A stretch of 64,000 nucleotides of DNA, taken from NCBI RefSeq assembly GCF_011745365.1, contig NW_024468909.1, positions 1,178,001-1,242,000 of the forward strand. Reading direction: 5' to 3'. The notes beneath the pieces are model-generated. The model had not been told where the DNA came from and made no database searches. It was given only the letters and a program-made list of their open reading frames with translations. Shown one piece after another: positions 10,675-23,700 of this stretch. A program made the translations under genes and the position numbers. The stretch is from Cryphonectria parasitica EP155. Its lineage: Eukaryota > Ascomycota > Sordariomycetes > Diaporthales > Cryphonectriaceae. Every line of letters starts with the position of its first letter. Position 1 is the stretch's first letter.

Positions 10675-11010
10675 CTACTCCTTCTTCTTTCCCTTGCCAT
10701 TGTCAGGCTTCTTCCACATGTTGGAAAATGGATACGTGGTTGGTTTAGGGTTGTAGGTGAACGGCGGGAAGGAGTAGTACTGATGTTCAGCCGATTGGGA
10801 ATCTTGAGAGGCTCGAGGCTTGTCTTCCCAGGCGACATGCTTCACTGGTTTGGGTTGTTCCATGGGTTTCGCAGGCTCGGGCTGCTGGTTGATAGGCTCT
10901 TGGGCCGATGATGGTCCTGGGCCGTTGTTTGACTGCTGGTATGGGTGCATCACCTGAAGCTCGATGTTCACGGAGTGCTCGCTCGGGCTGGTGCCTTCCT
11001 CACTAGCCAT
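10675..11010 (-). CDS. Small hypothetical Pro/Gln/Lys-rich protein (111 aa)
   Basis: I do not recognise a family. The ORF begins in a good context (ACCATGG), reads MASEEGTSPSEHSVNIELQV, is rich in Pro, Gln, Ser and Lys, and ends in the basic tail KKPDNGKGKKKE. There is no signal peptide or membrane segment, so an intrinsically disordered cytosolic or nuclear protein is likely if it is real. In favour is a TATATAA element on the same strand at about 11109-11118, roughly 100 bp upstream of the ATG. Against is its short length, low complexity and lack of any motif. Confidence 0.45.
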   Translation of the reverse strand: MASEEGTSPSEHSVNIELQVMHPYQQSNNGPGPSSAQEPINQQPEPAKPMEQPKPVKHVAWEDKPRASQDSQSAEHQYYSFPPFTYNPKPTTYPFSNMWKKPDNGKGKKKE

Positions 11011-11108
11011 GGTGTATGCTTCTTCGTATGTATGTTACTAGTATGTTTGATATTGTGGTGTTTTAACGGACGGGAAAGCCTACTTGCTTGTTCATTTCAT
11101 AGTCCTTG

Positions 11109-11118
11109 TTATATAAAA
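11109..11118 (-). promoter_or_regulatory. TATA-like box upstream of the small Pro/Lys-rich ORF
   Basis: On the minus strand this reads TTTTATATAA, about 100 bp from the ATG at 11010, a normal distance for a TATA-directed start with a short 5' UTR. Confidence 0.35.
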
Positions 11119-12354
11119 TTGGAGTAGGAGAGGTTTGGGCAATGTCTGGCTATCACTCTGTGCATGTGCATTTCTCACCTTGTTTACCGTGACGGGACTT
11201 GAATGACCGAGGACATCATGAATTCAGTTCATTTTGCTTCACAGTTAAGCACCTACATGAAACATGCATACTCGAGATTGTGGTCACTTGAATTGAGCTA
11301 CAGCTTCGATGTTGTTTGTACGAGGTTATGGTGACATAATATTCACCAAGAGCCTCCGCAATGAAAGTGTTTCACGATACTGCAGAGAGCCTTTACCAAA
11401 GTAATGACAAAATTTCATTGACAAATTCAATAGTCCAAATTCATATGGCAACTCACTGTTACATAATACATGTCTGCTGGGTATACTAAGAGCTGCAGTT
11501 AGGACAATTTGTGCTTCTTCTGTCATGTATGCAGCAGAAAGCACAACAATCTCAAGAATCATAATCGCAATGCTTGTACTGCTGTCCATATGTTCCTGCC
11601 CAGCATGATGACCATGCATTATCATATTCATCATACCACATGGGGTCAGTGCATGCTGCACTTCCAAGACGACACTCACCTTGTCATATTGACTGCCAAT
11701 AAGCTGCGTAGCAACCAGTATGTCAAGCGAATTGTTGCAACAAGAATCCTGCATCGTCACGCTGTGAACTGACAAAGCTGTTGATCGAGAAACAAACCAG
11801 CTGCCGAGCCACATACCACCAACTCAAGTCATCTCGAAGTCGAGACCTTGAAGATTCTCTGTCTCCAAGCTGGCATGCATGTGATTCATCAACATGCCAT
11901 CGACAGAGCGAGCAGTAGTTTTCGATACTCTCATTTAGCAAAGAACAGCATATTCGCAATCTTTGTGAAATAACTTGTCTGAGAGGAAGAGTTATGCGCC
12001 AATCACTAGGACTCTGCTGCTGTATCCTTTTGTTTGTTTTTGGACAAAACAGACAAAGCTATTCATTACAATTTTCTATAGTAATCAGCCAAGAGGTCAG
12101 TATTCCTGGAAGCCCAACATCTTTGAGACCATCAATACTTTTCAATACCAACCACTCAGCCAATCAGCACACATCACAATGTGTCAAGTCTGGTCAGGGA
12201 GCCAAATCTCCAAGTTCAGCCTTTGAGTTCATTTGGTACTTAGGCAGACACTTGATGAAGGGCACTAACTTTCTACCCACCCCGTAGTTCACACGCCCCC
12301 CAGCCCGCCATCAAGTGGGTATTGCTGCCTAAAGCGCACGCTTACCGCGCACAA

Positions 12355-12362
12355 TATATAAG
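12355..12362 (+). promoter_or_regulatory. TATA box of the sirtuin gene
   Basis: TATATAAG stands about 90 bp upstream of the sirtuin ATG and is followed by a pyrimidine-rich leader (TTTTTTCTATTCAATTTTCTC), the usual arrangement for a strongly defined fungal start. Confidence 0.5.
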
Positions 12363-12450
12363 AAAAGTGTGAACTTCAACTTGGGATTCACAGACTCACT
12401 TTTTTCTATTCAATTTTCTCTTTATCTTTTCCATCCTCAACTCGTTCACT

Positions 12451-13831
12451 ATGGCTACAACCGCTCCCAAAATCGCAGAACAGGAGCATCAAGAAGAGTC
12501 CGATGTGGTGGATCGCAAGGCTGCGGACCTCGCCGAACGGATCCGCCGCAGCAAGCACTTCATCGTATTCACTGGTGCAGGCGTAAGCACCTCGGCAGGT
12601 ACGTGGACCTCTCTGAAGAATCAATAAAAAACACGATGCAAGAGAGAGAGGGAACCTAATCAATCTGATGGCCAGTACAGGCATCGCGGATTTTCGAGGT
12701 CCAGAAGGTGTCTGGACCCTCATGGCGCAGGGCAGAGAATCCTCTATCAGGTCCATCGATACAGTGCAGGCCCTCCCTACTCCCGCGCACATGGCTCTCG
12801 TTGAGCTGCAGGATCGGGGAATGATGAAGTATCTGGTCAGCCAGAACTGCGACGGGCTGCACAGAAAGAGCGGGATCTCGCCTGTAGGGCTGCCTCAATC
12901 TGTTGACGGATTATATGTCCATGGAGGCAAGTTGCTGACTTTGAACAACAGGACAGGATCTCAGAGCTGCACGGCAACAGTAATCGCGAGTACTGCAAGG
13001 AGTGCGGAAAGGAGTACATCCGCGGTGAGTCACCCGCCGGGGAAAGGGACTTGGCTGCCTATTCAACGGCCTTTCATGATTATTTACTAAACGTTACCCA
13101 ATACAGACTTTCGAGCCGTGGCGCCCGACCACAACCACGTTAATGATCACCGCACAGGGCGTAAGTGCGCGCTATGCAAGGGTGTGCTTCTGGACAGTAT
13201 CATCAACTTTGGCGAGTATCTCCCAGAGACTCCTCTCAAAGAAGCCCGCAAGCACGCAAAGAAGGCCGACCTGTGCCTCGTCCTCGGCTCCTCGCTGAGG
13301 GTACCGCCGGCATGCGAGATCCCCGAGACTGTCGGCCGCAGCAAGACGGCAGCTCTGGTCATCTGTAACCTCCAGAACACGCCGATGGACGAGTTGGCTG
13401 ATGTGCGCATTCATGCGAAGGCGGACGATCTGATGGAGAGGGTCATGAGGAAGCTTGAGTGTCCGATACCTACCTTTGTGCTGCGGCGCAGGCTTGTGGT
13501 GGCGGGGAGTCTTGATGCTGGCGGGCGGCTCCAGGTCAAGGTCTCTGGTGTTGATGTCGATGGTACGCCCATGTCGTTCCTCCGGTCTGTCAGGTGCACC
13601 AATAACAGGCGCCTTGTGAGATCCGAGCCGTTTATCATCCACTTCCGCGGCGCCAGCGATCCAAGCGAGGACATCAAGCTGGATCTCGAGTTCATGGGCC
13701 ACTATGGGGAGCCGAATCTGGGAATCACGTACCGATATGAAGGCGAGGACAGGAAAGAGACTGTGTATGATTTGGAGTACAACCCCATGAGCAGGACTTG
13801 GGTCATCAATGTCAACAACCTCGCAGGATAG
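12451..13831 (+). CDS. NAD-dependent protein deacylase, SIRT6/7-like sirtuin
   Basis: Removes acyl groups from lysine using NAD; SIRT6-type enzymes usually act on chromatin. Exons 12451-12598, 12681-12883, 12952-13024 and 13107-13831 join in phase to 382 residues. Motifs are FTGAGVSTSAG followed by IADFRGPEGVWT (NAD site; Ala replaces the common Pro of GIPDFRG), QNCDGLHRKSG, catalytic His124 in ELHGN, zinc cysteines C132-x2-C135 and C162-x2-C165, NFGEYLP, GSSLRVPPA and NLQNTPMDELADVRIH. The order and wording match class IV (SIRT6/7) better than Sir2/Hst proteins. The catalytic core ends near residue 255; the remaining about 115 residues form a beta-rich tail (FIIHFRGASD, LDLEFMGHYGEPNLGITYRYEG) that I do not recognise as a named domain. 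A TATA box sits about 90 bp upstream. Confidence 0.93.
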
Positions 13832-15884
13832 AGGAGTCCCTACAGGTCTGTCTGGTTCACATCATGAACTTCTAGAGTGTTTGCACGAAACTTTGCTTTT
13901 TTTTCTTTCTTCTTTGTCCCCTTCTCTTTGCTCTGAATTTGTGTTGAGAAACATGTCAATGATCGCAGGCTTTCCATCTGGACTTAATATTAGCAATATC
14001 GTCCCTGAGAAGACCTTGGCGGACGACAAGCGGAGGCAACGAGGCGCAAGAATGATCGTGAACAACCGCATGAGAAACATATTGTACACCTGACTCATTC
14101 ATGCTAGATTGAAAAAGAGCTCTACCAGTTTTTGCAACTTTAACGACGGAGAAGAACGAGCACCAGGCTATATTCGCCAAATTCAAAACTTGCACCTCGA
14201 GAGAGATGCTGATGCCATGAGACATGTGCAGCACTCACATCACGGAGGATCGCAATTCTGCATCAATTGTAATGTACCATTCAAACATCTTGTGTCAACT
14301 GTGAAGGAAAAAATACCGAACGTGATCTGGTCTCTTTCCTGCACTGATTTAGGTCTTGATTGAAAGTACTCATCATAAAAAGTGTGATTGGAGGCAGCTA
14401 ACATGCTTTACTTCTGTAAGTCTACATCTTGATAATGAAAATTTTACTTCATATTCTCGATATCTCGAAGCATCTAAATTTCTTCTGATATTGGATAATC
14501 AACATCGCTGCCAGGCAAACATCCCATTCTACTTGCACTCCAAACTTTGACTTACTGTCTGGGGCTTCAGCATACCTCTCTATATCTAACGACCCAATTT
14601 AAAACTAGCAAATCGAAAACATCGAGCTCAGGGGAGTAGAGGAGAGCATTCGGCAAGCACACCACCGGAATCGACCTGGCAGTCTCTTCAAGACCTGCAT
14701 AAACCCCCTCCGGACATCATTGGCTTCTGCAAGCAAGGAGATAGTGACGTCAAGCAAGCACCAAGTAAATTGACTTTGCGCGTCGACCTTCCCGCCAGCT
14801 TGTTCTTGGGAGTTTCCCCAGGTTTCCACTGATATCATCTCGCGTGATGTCGAGAGACGTGGTCTCACAAGCCAGCTCAGCCCAGCCGCCCTCGGAGCTG
14901 GTTGGCCGATCTGTCGATCCCCAGATTCAGGGTCCACACTCTGTTTACGATGGGTGCTCTGGCCCCGTACTCTTATTTTTCTCGAGGCGTTTGGGCTGTT
15001 TTCTAACCGATCTAGCCCCAGAAAAAGACGTCTGGCCCCAAGAGAGGAGAAGCCCCCCTGCCCGCAGTGGCGGCGTTTACATCATCCTAAGCACATGCGT
15101 GCATCCTTCGTTGCGGAAGGTTTTATTGCTGGCGAAGTATCGAGTACTCGTGTGCTCGCGGTCGTCCATTGGCTCCCTGGGATGTTGTTTCTCCATGCTC
15201 TAGTGGCTTGGTGGTGGTGGTAACGGGCGGGGTGTGTGCGTTATTTGGTAGGTTCCCCAGAAGTAAGAGGTGTCTGCTCCGCAATGATATTGCCTTGCAT
15301 CCCAACGGGCTGGGGGGTTGCGCTGAATGACGGTCGTTCTCACGGTATCTAATGGCGTTGTAGTACCACCATCGTCGTCATGAGCTGCCTTGCAAGGCCA
15401 AGCAGCATGTGACAGTCGCATGAGGATTCCCCAATGAAAGACAGCGTTGATAGTAATGGTGGACCCCTTCAGCACTTGGCTGTCGATCGACAATTGTATA
15501 TCTTCTTATTATCACATTGAGCTCGTGATTGTGGCTGTACTTTTCAATCTGATGTAATGGCCAATCAGTTATGTGACATCTACAGAATTCATGAGGAAGG
15601 ACACATTTGGGATGGAGACAAGGCAGAATGGGCTTTCTGGAACATCCGACTATCAATAGAATCCTCTCGAAACACACACTCCTCCGATCAACTTTCCATC
15701 CACAATATTGCTCGCCAGAACCTATCACAGCCCATCCATCCATCGACCATCATCATCATCAGCTCCGCAGTTTGGGGTCCCACACCAAGCTACGAAGTAA
15801 TAGTCTAGACCATTAATTATACGGGGTGTGACGAAGAGGGAGGGATGGATTGATGGATGTGAGGGTAGCAATCATCTCTCCGAA

Positions 15885-15895
15885 GGGGGGGGGGG
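15885..15895. repeat. G11 homopolymer
   Basis: Uninterrupted run of eleven G inside the gene-poor region. Confidence 0.9.
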
Positions 15896-17298
15896 AGCGA
15901 ACCCTCAGCGTCACATTCAACAATGCTCTTCCTACCTATGCCGCATCCCACCACCACCATCTACCAACCATTTGATACTCGCAGGACGCCAAGAGCTGGG
16001 AGGGCGGCAACGGTCTGGCCTTCGGTCTTTGCTAGACGTCACCAAACCGTGACAGACAGGCAGATATAGAGAGGGGGGGTGGTGGCGGCGGGAAATAAGA
16101 GCCACGGGTATTTGCGCCAGGCCAGCTAGAACGCAAGGCATTCTGTGTAAGAATGGAGAAGGCGTGCAAAGATGATGGGGCATTGACATCACCTCCACAG
16201 CCACCACCATCAACAGTCCGTCCACATGTGGGGAGCGCAAGTAGTCAATGGCACCGTGGCATGCGTGAAACGCGTCATGAATAGGCTTTGGAGCAAGCTC
16301 GATGAAGAAAGAAAGAAAAAAAAAAATGATTAAATGAAAAGCAAGAAAAATAGAGGGACAAAAACATCGGCGGCCAGCTCATTCGAGAGCTTTGCTGTCA
16401 TAAACGGGTCCCAGCCTCAAATGAGAGTTTGAGGGGTGCGCCCCAGTCTCCCGCTCATCTCCACGTCGCCCCCCAGCCGTTCTCTTCTCGTTCGAGGGAG
16501 TTCTAGATTGTCTCGGCCGGTGGGGAATCCGATCATCATCATTGTACCGTGTTGTATGCTGTGTGTGCATCTCTAGGGAAAAGAACATACCCAACCGCCG
16601 GTACCTTGAAAAAGAGAACGGGTCTCGACTTGTCCTCAGATTGCCACATGCTAAAGGGGGCGTAACGTGCTTATTGGCGTTGCATGCATGCCCACTATTA
16701 ATCATTACCATACGGTCGCGGGCTGAACGACAACAATCGTCAGGAAGACAGTAAATGTCAAAGTCCGGCCAATTTGATGCCTTGTCACGTAGTAATCATG
16801 TACGGTGTAATTATCGCTTAGGCTTGGCAAATTATCAAAACCAAACCTGGGCTTGCGCCACTCTCTCCCTCCAGAGAGACGCTGACAATTCGGCGGCGAC
16901 GGGTCGGAGACAATTAGGAAATCCCGCTCTTTTTGCCAATATTTACTTGTGGAGAGAGAATGGGTTCCCGCCACAGTCGTGCGAAGGAAGAGAAAAACTT
17001 GTTAGGGGAGCGGAAGGGTCTGTCGGTTATTACGTACTGTATGTAAGGAGAAGGTTTACTACACTGTGTATGTGTTTATGTATGTATCTATGTATGTACA
17101 TACATCCAAGGGACATCCATCTTCTCGGATAAGGAAGGGAGGGCGGCATATCTGCCTGCATACACGGCGCGCGGTCGGAGATGGTCGCAGGAGGGAGGCG
17201 AAAAGATAACAGCAAAAGGGCAGGTTTCATCCAGAGAAGATTGGGGTGGACGGGGGGCAATTGTCGGTCCACTGGCTACCAGTGAGCGCCACAGAATG

Positions 17299-17299
<1 letters not shown>

Positions 17300-17337
<38 letters not shown>
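17300..17337. repeat. (CA)19 microsatellite
   Basis: A perfect 38-bp CA repeat. It produces spurious His-Thr and Cys-Val ORFs on both strands. Likely length-polymorphic between strains. Confidence 0.97.
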
Positions 17338-17341
<4 letters not shown>

Positions 17342-20300
17342 TACTACAGTAGTCAAGGCGCTACAGCAGGAGGTGCAAGGTTTGCAGAAACGCGCCATGC
17401 CTGCGACTTTCTGGGTCAGACCCTTTGGGCATCCCGGGCCCCTCCTCAACAAAAGCCCCCCCTTGCAAGCCACCCACCACCACTACCACCATTACAAGAA
17501 AAAAAAAAAACCGACAAAAAAATTTCTGTACTAGAGGACATGGGAATTTGACCCGGGCTAGCCAATGAAGTGTGCAACTCTCGAGTTCGATGTCTGGGGT
17601 CTGGTTCACTCATGTGGGTCCGCTACAAGAGGCGCAAGATAGTGATGATATGCCCTCTCTTTTTTTGGTGGACCCCGTTTGATATATCATACCGGACAGA
17701 ACGAGTTGGTGGTCATGTGTATGCAGCATGTGTGGGCGCATAGGTCAATGAGTGATGGTGTTACGTTGTAATTCAGTGTATCTATGATAGTCGTGACGGT
17801 GATTTCTCCCATGGATTGATTGCGTTGGAGGAGAATTGTACCGTGTATAGGATGATTAATCCTCCGCCCGTTGTTAGCCGTCGTTCCATCTTGATAATCG
17901 TGGTGGTGCCATCACCATGTGAGATTGCATAAACGATCCAGAGAGAATTGCCCGTTGCTCAAAACATCTATTGCTCTCGTCCCATCCTCAATATTTCGTC
18001 GTCTTCACTATACACACGCCGCCGTGCGTGGTGTGTGCGTGCCGTGGTAATCCGATGCTGTCCCGGATCTCGCGGAACGGGGAAAGGCGGGGAGGGAGAT
18101 GAGGAGGAGGGGAATGATCGACCTCTTCAAGACCCATAAAACGCTCCACAGGTCTAAATCTTTAGACATGTTTGGGACTGTGGGGTATCAGGTGAGCCTC
18201 GCGTCGACAAAAAAGACAAGAATATCTTGTTCAGCATTGAATAGCAATGGTGGTGACGATGATGGAGGGACTGCCATCCGACAGACGCCGCCCCTCCCTC
18301 AGCCGACAGAGCCGATCGGAAAGATTCTATCCCCAAGGCAAAAGCAGCGTTGAAGATGACCGGGAGAAGCAAAAAAACCGGATTCGAGTCTAGGAGAGTT
18401 CTGCGACGAGAACCACTGCCACCACCACATAATACGTACCCTAAAGGTGAGACCCCTAAACGCCTAGACCCTTCATGCATGGCACGATACTCAAACCATA
18501 TCGACGGCGCCAACCTGAGCCCTCGGACACTGCTGGGAAACTAAAAAAAAGATGGAAAACTCCACATCTGATAAGACGCTGAAATCTCGCATCTCATAAA
18601 GACTTGGGGTCTGTTTTGTGTGTGTACAGTAGGTGTGTGTGGGCTTTATTTTACTTTATTTATCTATTTTGTTGATGTTGCAGGGTCTTGTAAATTCGGC
18701 TGTCCTCAGAGGAAATTTTCTTTTCCCCTCTTCTGTTTTCTGTTGAGAGAATTGCCACCCTGTCTCGTCCCGTCCGTCTCAGGTAGACCCAGCCGTCGAG
18801 GCGATGGTTAGCGGAGGACCGGCGTTGTCGCTTAAGCTGCTGCTGCTGCAGTGGTCCCCGGCATATGCAACGCAACGCAACATCGAGGAGTAGCTCGACT
18901 GCTTGACCGGTCGGCATCGGAGGCTGCGAGAAATACTGCAGTGCTGCTGCTTGGCTTTTCCCCTTCGCTCCCGCCTTCGCTCTTCTTCCCCTTTTTCTAG
19001 CAAAAAGGCCAGGACGGTACCAGGAACTTCTGGATACAAGTCAAGTTAAGAGCCGACGTCGGGACTGCAGGTAAACTCAGCAGATAGGAGAAGCGCCGGT
19101 GTCACATTGGTGTTGTCTCATACGTATGCCGAATGGCGACAAGAGAAGGGAGAGAGAAACAAGGAGAGGTCTGCAAGAATCCTCCATCGTCCGCACATCG
19201 GCGCGCTCTCTTTCTCTTAGTTCAGCAGTGAAGAAGGCGATCCCACCTCCAGATTTCAGGGTCCTCCCTCTCCAGGCTATGAGCCCCGGCGGAACTGAAC
19301 GCGGGGGGACGATGTCTGCCTGTGGTTTGAGGAGCCAGCCAGCTGTTGAGGAGGGGTTGGTTGAGCCTGGAACCCTTGGAAATCTAACCGCCACACCACC
19401 ACACCACCACACACACTACTACCGTACCATGGTTATAGTGAATCTGCGCAGACAGTGCGAGCTCGAAAAGACCTGGAGGCTCAGATAATTCTTTTCCGGC
19501 TATGCCTGAAGAGGCACATGTGCTTGCTTCTTCAGGTATGTTGCATATCAACAACCCTTCCCCCTCCCTCTCTCGAAGTCGATGTTGCCGGTACATCCTA
19601 TCCAGCCTCAGGCCAATTTTGAGACGGTACATGACTTGAAGCGTCACTGATAGCTCTCCACCCTCCCCGAGTCTGTGGCCCACTCCATCAAAATGCTACC
19701 TACGCAAGGCGAGTTGCCGCTGTACGATCGCGGGCCATCCTGTAGCTCTCTCCTTCTCTCTCGTTGCACAAAGGGTTCAGGACACGCAGGTTCCCTTGTT
19801 CCACAAATAATCGGAGGCGGGCGGTTGGTTGGTAGGCGGTCGAGTTATCGTCATGTCTCCCACCGTCCTTCTCCAGATCAGCCTGCACGGTGGAACGGCG
19901 GTCCACTTGGCTCGTCGCATCCTGTGAATACAGTACATCCTTCCAGAAGACTCGCCTGTTGTTTCGGACTCCTTCAAGTCTCTTGTCTGCTCACACGAGT
20001 AGAAGCTCTAAGCGACAAAGGGGATGCGTCAGTATCACGCCTTGGTGTCGTCACTTTGTAGACAGGTCTGGGTCCGGAACCTTATGTCTCGAGTGACCGT
20101 GACGTAGTCGGAGGGCGATCCCCTTTGGTGCTGCCCGTTTATGCCAGAAGTAATCACAACGGCAAGCCGAGATATCGCGACCAAAGAGTTTTAGTCATGA
20201 ACACAGAGACAGCATGGTGCTATCCTGGAAGCAATATTGAACCTACCCTCCCATTTTTTTCTTCTCATCTTCACCGGCTGCTGTAAGACCGACATGTCGC

Positions 20301-20700
20301 ACCGTCATACTGTTGTACAGTAAGGACTTCCCATGTCTTTCAGTTTTCTCATATCTGATAGCTCTGGAAGCTTTCGAGTGGTTGGTAACCTTTGCTCTCG
20401 CTTGAGATGGTGTACCTAATTTGTGCCCGACCATTACAGGGTAAGGAGGGGCCCGGAATTTTATGTTGGCGAGACTGACCACCATTGTTCCCTTCCATGC
20501 TCACACCTTCCCCAACGGAGGCGTCGGTGCCGCAAACTGGCATCGTCAATATTCGAGAGTGATGGGGTGTCGACGCGTCTCTCGTGAGTCGGCATCTTTC
20601 TGTTCCATCAGTCATGTCTTCGGATGAACGCCACTTAGCCATGCACAGAGAATGTTGTAGCATATGGTGACAATGTGCATTATCAAACCCCTCGATCCGG

Positions 20701-23700
20701 TAGAAAGTGAGGTCGTCACGACCGCAACACTACCTGCATGCATCCCTCCCACGAGTGCTAGGCCCAAGGCTTACCTTATTCTCCAACTCAAGGGGTTAAG
20801 GACTCATAGACCGGTAAAGGCATGAGGTCACTTGACCCAAGGGCGAGGCTGTCGATGATGACCTTCCCTGGTGGAAGAATCTAGGTCAAAATCCGACACC
20901 AACTACGGGTGCAATTCCACAGCTGCGAGTTGGATGGGTGGGAAAGCAGTAGGAGTCGTGTGTGCAGCCCCAATTCCATATCCTCCACACGGATTATCCT
21001 CCACAGCAAGATTAGCACAACGATAGCTCCTGACGTTCCTCAAGGGGTGACGTGTCATGAACCTGTAGGGCTTTGGCTTCCACTCCCATGCTGTTCGTTC
21101 CAGCCACGCATGTGCTTGTTCAAGACCTTTCATCACAAGTTCCGAGACCGAATATCACAGGACGAAGAATGAGCAGCATCAAATGAAGGTCACTTGACCA
21201 ACAGGAGGACCCCTCTTCGCCTAGCTCTTGTCGCCTCGCCATACTCCATATTTGTACGCCACAGAAGAGTCGCCAAGACTTGCTGCAGCGACTGCAGCTT
21301 CCAGGATTTGACCTTGTCAAAACCCACGGCTTCGTCCCGTCCATCAGCGAGCAACGACACCATCCGCAAGACATGAGACCGCCAGCAGTAACAGAAAGCA
21401 GTAGCAGTAGTAGCAGCGTGTAGAATCTCAAGAGTGGCGAAGATGCCCCAGGCATGCGTTGCCAGAGGCACTTCCCGAAAGCATGCTGCACATCCCAAGC
21501 CTCAGGCCCGAGAGCCGGTGCACGCGCCTTGGGAAGCTTGCCCACTAAAGGATGGCTTGCCCCGGATCACGGCACTACTACAGTAACAGTAGTAGTAACC
21601 CAGAAAAGAGAGAAGACATTGTAGCCAATCTGTCCCTCTCTCTCCCTCTCTCCCTCTCTCCCTCTTTGACTCTTCTCTTCCTGGCCACCAGACCAGAGCC
21701 ATTGCACTCCAAACGAGATCTTCCCAAGAAGATAAGCGCCGGTAGGCTTGGAAGCCGATACATCGGCCTCACCGCCATTCTTGGAAAGTCTGGTATTCCC
21801 CGAACAGTTAGGCGGGCCGGCGACCATCTGACACTCCAATGGCTGGAGAAGCAGTCCCTGGACCATAAGGGCTAGTGAATTACCGTGCATAGCAGGAGAG
21901 CAAAGCATGCATGATATAAGTACATGGGTCCGCAAGGCGTGGATGCAGATCCGGACCAAATATATCTGCTCCAAGCACTTGCAGGCGAATGAGCTCCCGG
22001 CATCTCCATCTTTTGCTGAACTCTCGAAGTAATGGAGCGGGGTTCCTGTTGATCTGCTTCGTGCTGTCACTGGCAGCAGATGAAGCCTATGTTCTGGGTC
22101 GATGTGCGCTCACTCGAGCATCGAACCTGTTCTTGTCCTTTGGTTAGCTCACTTGAGCTCGCCCCTGGCCCGGAGAGGGGAAGCCACTGTCAAGTGAACA
22201 AGTTCCAAGAAAATGCAGGAGCAAGTTGCCCGATTGGACGATGATGCGTGTATGTGACCGCCACGCGGGATGCTGTCCAGTACTTTACTTGACGACCGAA
22301 TGAGAGATAACCCCTGGGTCATCTGGGGGTCACCTGCTCAAGAATCAATGTGGTGCAAGCCGGATCCGTGCAAGCCTTCTTGCACTAATATGTCGTCGAC
22401 TAGGAACAAAAGGAGCAAAAACCAGGTACAGAGGTAGCTTGGCCGGCACGATCCCGTCTAAGCGGCCACTCACTGTTGTCGTCCCTCGAGGAGAGGAGGA
22501 GCGGTAGGCCGGGTAGGCCGGGTACAACAGCCCACCGCTCTCAGAATCAACAAACACGACGCGACATTTACTGATCCCTAACATACCCAGACCTGGATCG
22601 CAAACTGATGTGTCGCAAGGAGAGAATAAAATATGAGCCCTGATTCTCCAAGGCGGTCAACACGGCAACTTTTCAGTATCTTGTTTCAGAGCCGGGGCCA
22701 TTGCCTTGGTATGAACGCCGTAGAAGAAGTAAACCACCTTGGGGGGTTTCACGCTCTAACAGGGCCGGAGATAATGTCCCCAGGTTTGAAAGCATCGTCG
22801 GTGGTCGATCCATCTCAGTCTCACAACCCATGGCTGCTGCGTACCTGATGATCCGAGGAGCCGGAAAGGCTGGCCACATGATCGGGGACAGCCGCCTCAA
22901 GTGAATGCAGAAGCTGGGTGGAATCCCGCCATGGCGTTTTCCTTGTTTCGACGCACTACCACATCCTAAATCAGCAAGTCTTTTACTTCCCTGGAACATG
23001 GTCCGGTCGATGTGCACTTTTGCGTGCGTCACTTGAACATGGCTTCGGAGGTCAGCTGAGAAGTCAATTGCACAAGAAAGTCTGCACAGCAGGAGATGGC
23101 GCGATTTTCCCTTTCCTTCCTTCCTTCTTTTTTGGGAACGTCAGCTTGCTGAGGTCAGACGAGGCGCAGAGGAACTGGCTCCTGCCCCAGGGGAGGAGGA
23201 GCATTGGCGGCAGGATCGTGCTCTGCACGTCGGAGATTGGTCTTGGGAAAAGCAAGCCATCATCACTGGAATTCCAAGCCGAAGCCGTCGTGTTTTGGAC
23301 AGAGCAAGGCATCTGCCTTGAAATTTTTATTTTTTTTTATTTTTAAAATTGCTCAGGATTACTTTGTTGAGTCGAATTTGTGTCCCCCCTTCGTAAACCC
23401 CTGGCGACATGAGCTTCGGCAGAGCCTCCTGCTCGGCGTCACGGTGTGCTGGGGTGCCTGCCCCCACCACAGGCCTCACCGAGAAAGAATCCACGGGTGG
23501 AGAAAGCAGGACTGAGCAGTCTCCAAATTACAGCAGTTCAGACCACACAAATTGGGACAAGAATGGTTGAACGCTGTCCTTGCACGACGTCTGTGGGAGG
23601 GATTCCTTCAGCGGCCGTGCTCCCCTCGCTTGTCCCCCAGAAACAATCCCAGGCCCTACAATGCCCGACGAATACTGCCTGTGGGGCCTGCTGGATATCC

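Larger units (their letters stand above)
11011..12450. other. Intergenic, AT-rich, promoter of the sirtuin gene at its right end
   Basis: No coding exon recognised over 1.4 kb. One isolated TCACTTGA octamer lies at 11284-11291, and the sirtuin TATA element lies at 12355-12362. Confidence 0.55.
13832..20700. other. Start of a 21-kb gene-poor region: simple repeats, no recognisable gene
   Basis: Only short ORFs with no family motifs are present in any frame. AT-richer sequence at 13.9-14.6 kb gives way to mixed sequence with many low-complexity tracts (G11 at 15885-15895, CA19 at 17300-17337). I see no transposase, reverse transcriptase, tRNA or rRNA signal. Confidence 0.6.

Noticed and set aside
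17530..17600. tRNA-like wording (GTTCGAT and CCCGGGCTAGCC)
   Set aside because: The T-arm and acceptor stems do not pair on either strand.
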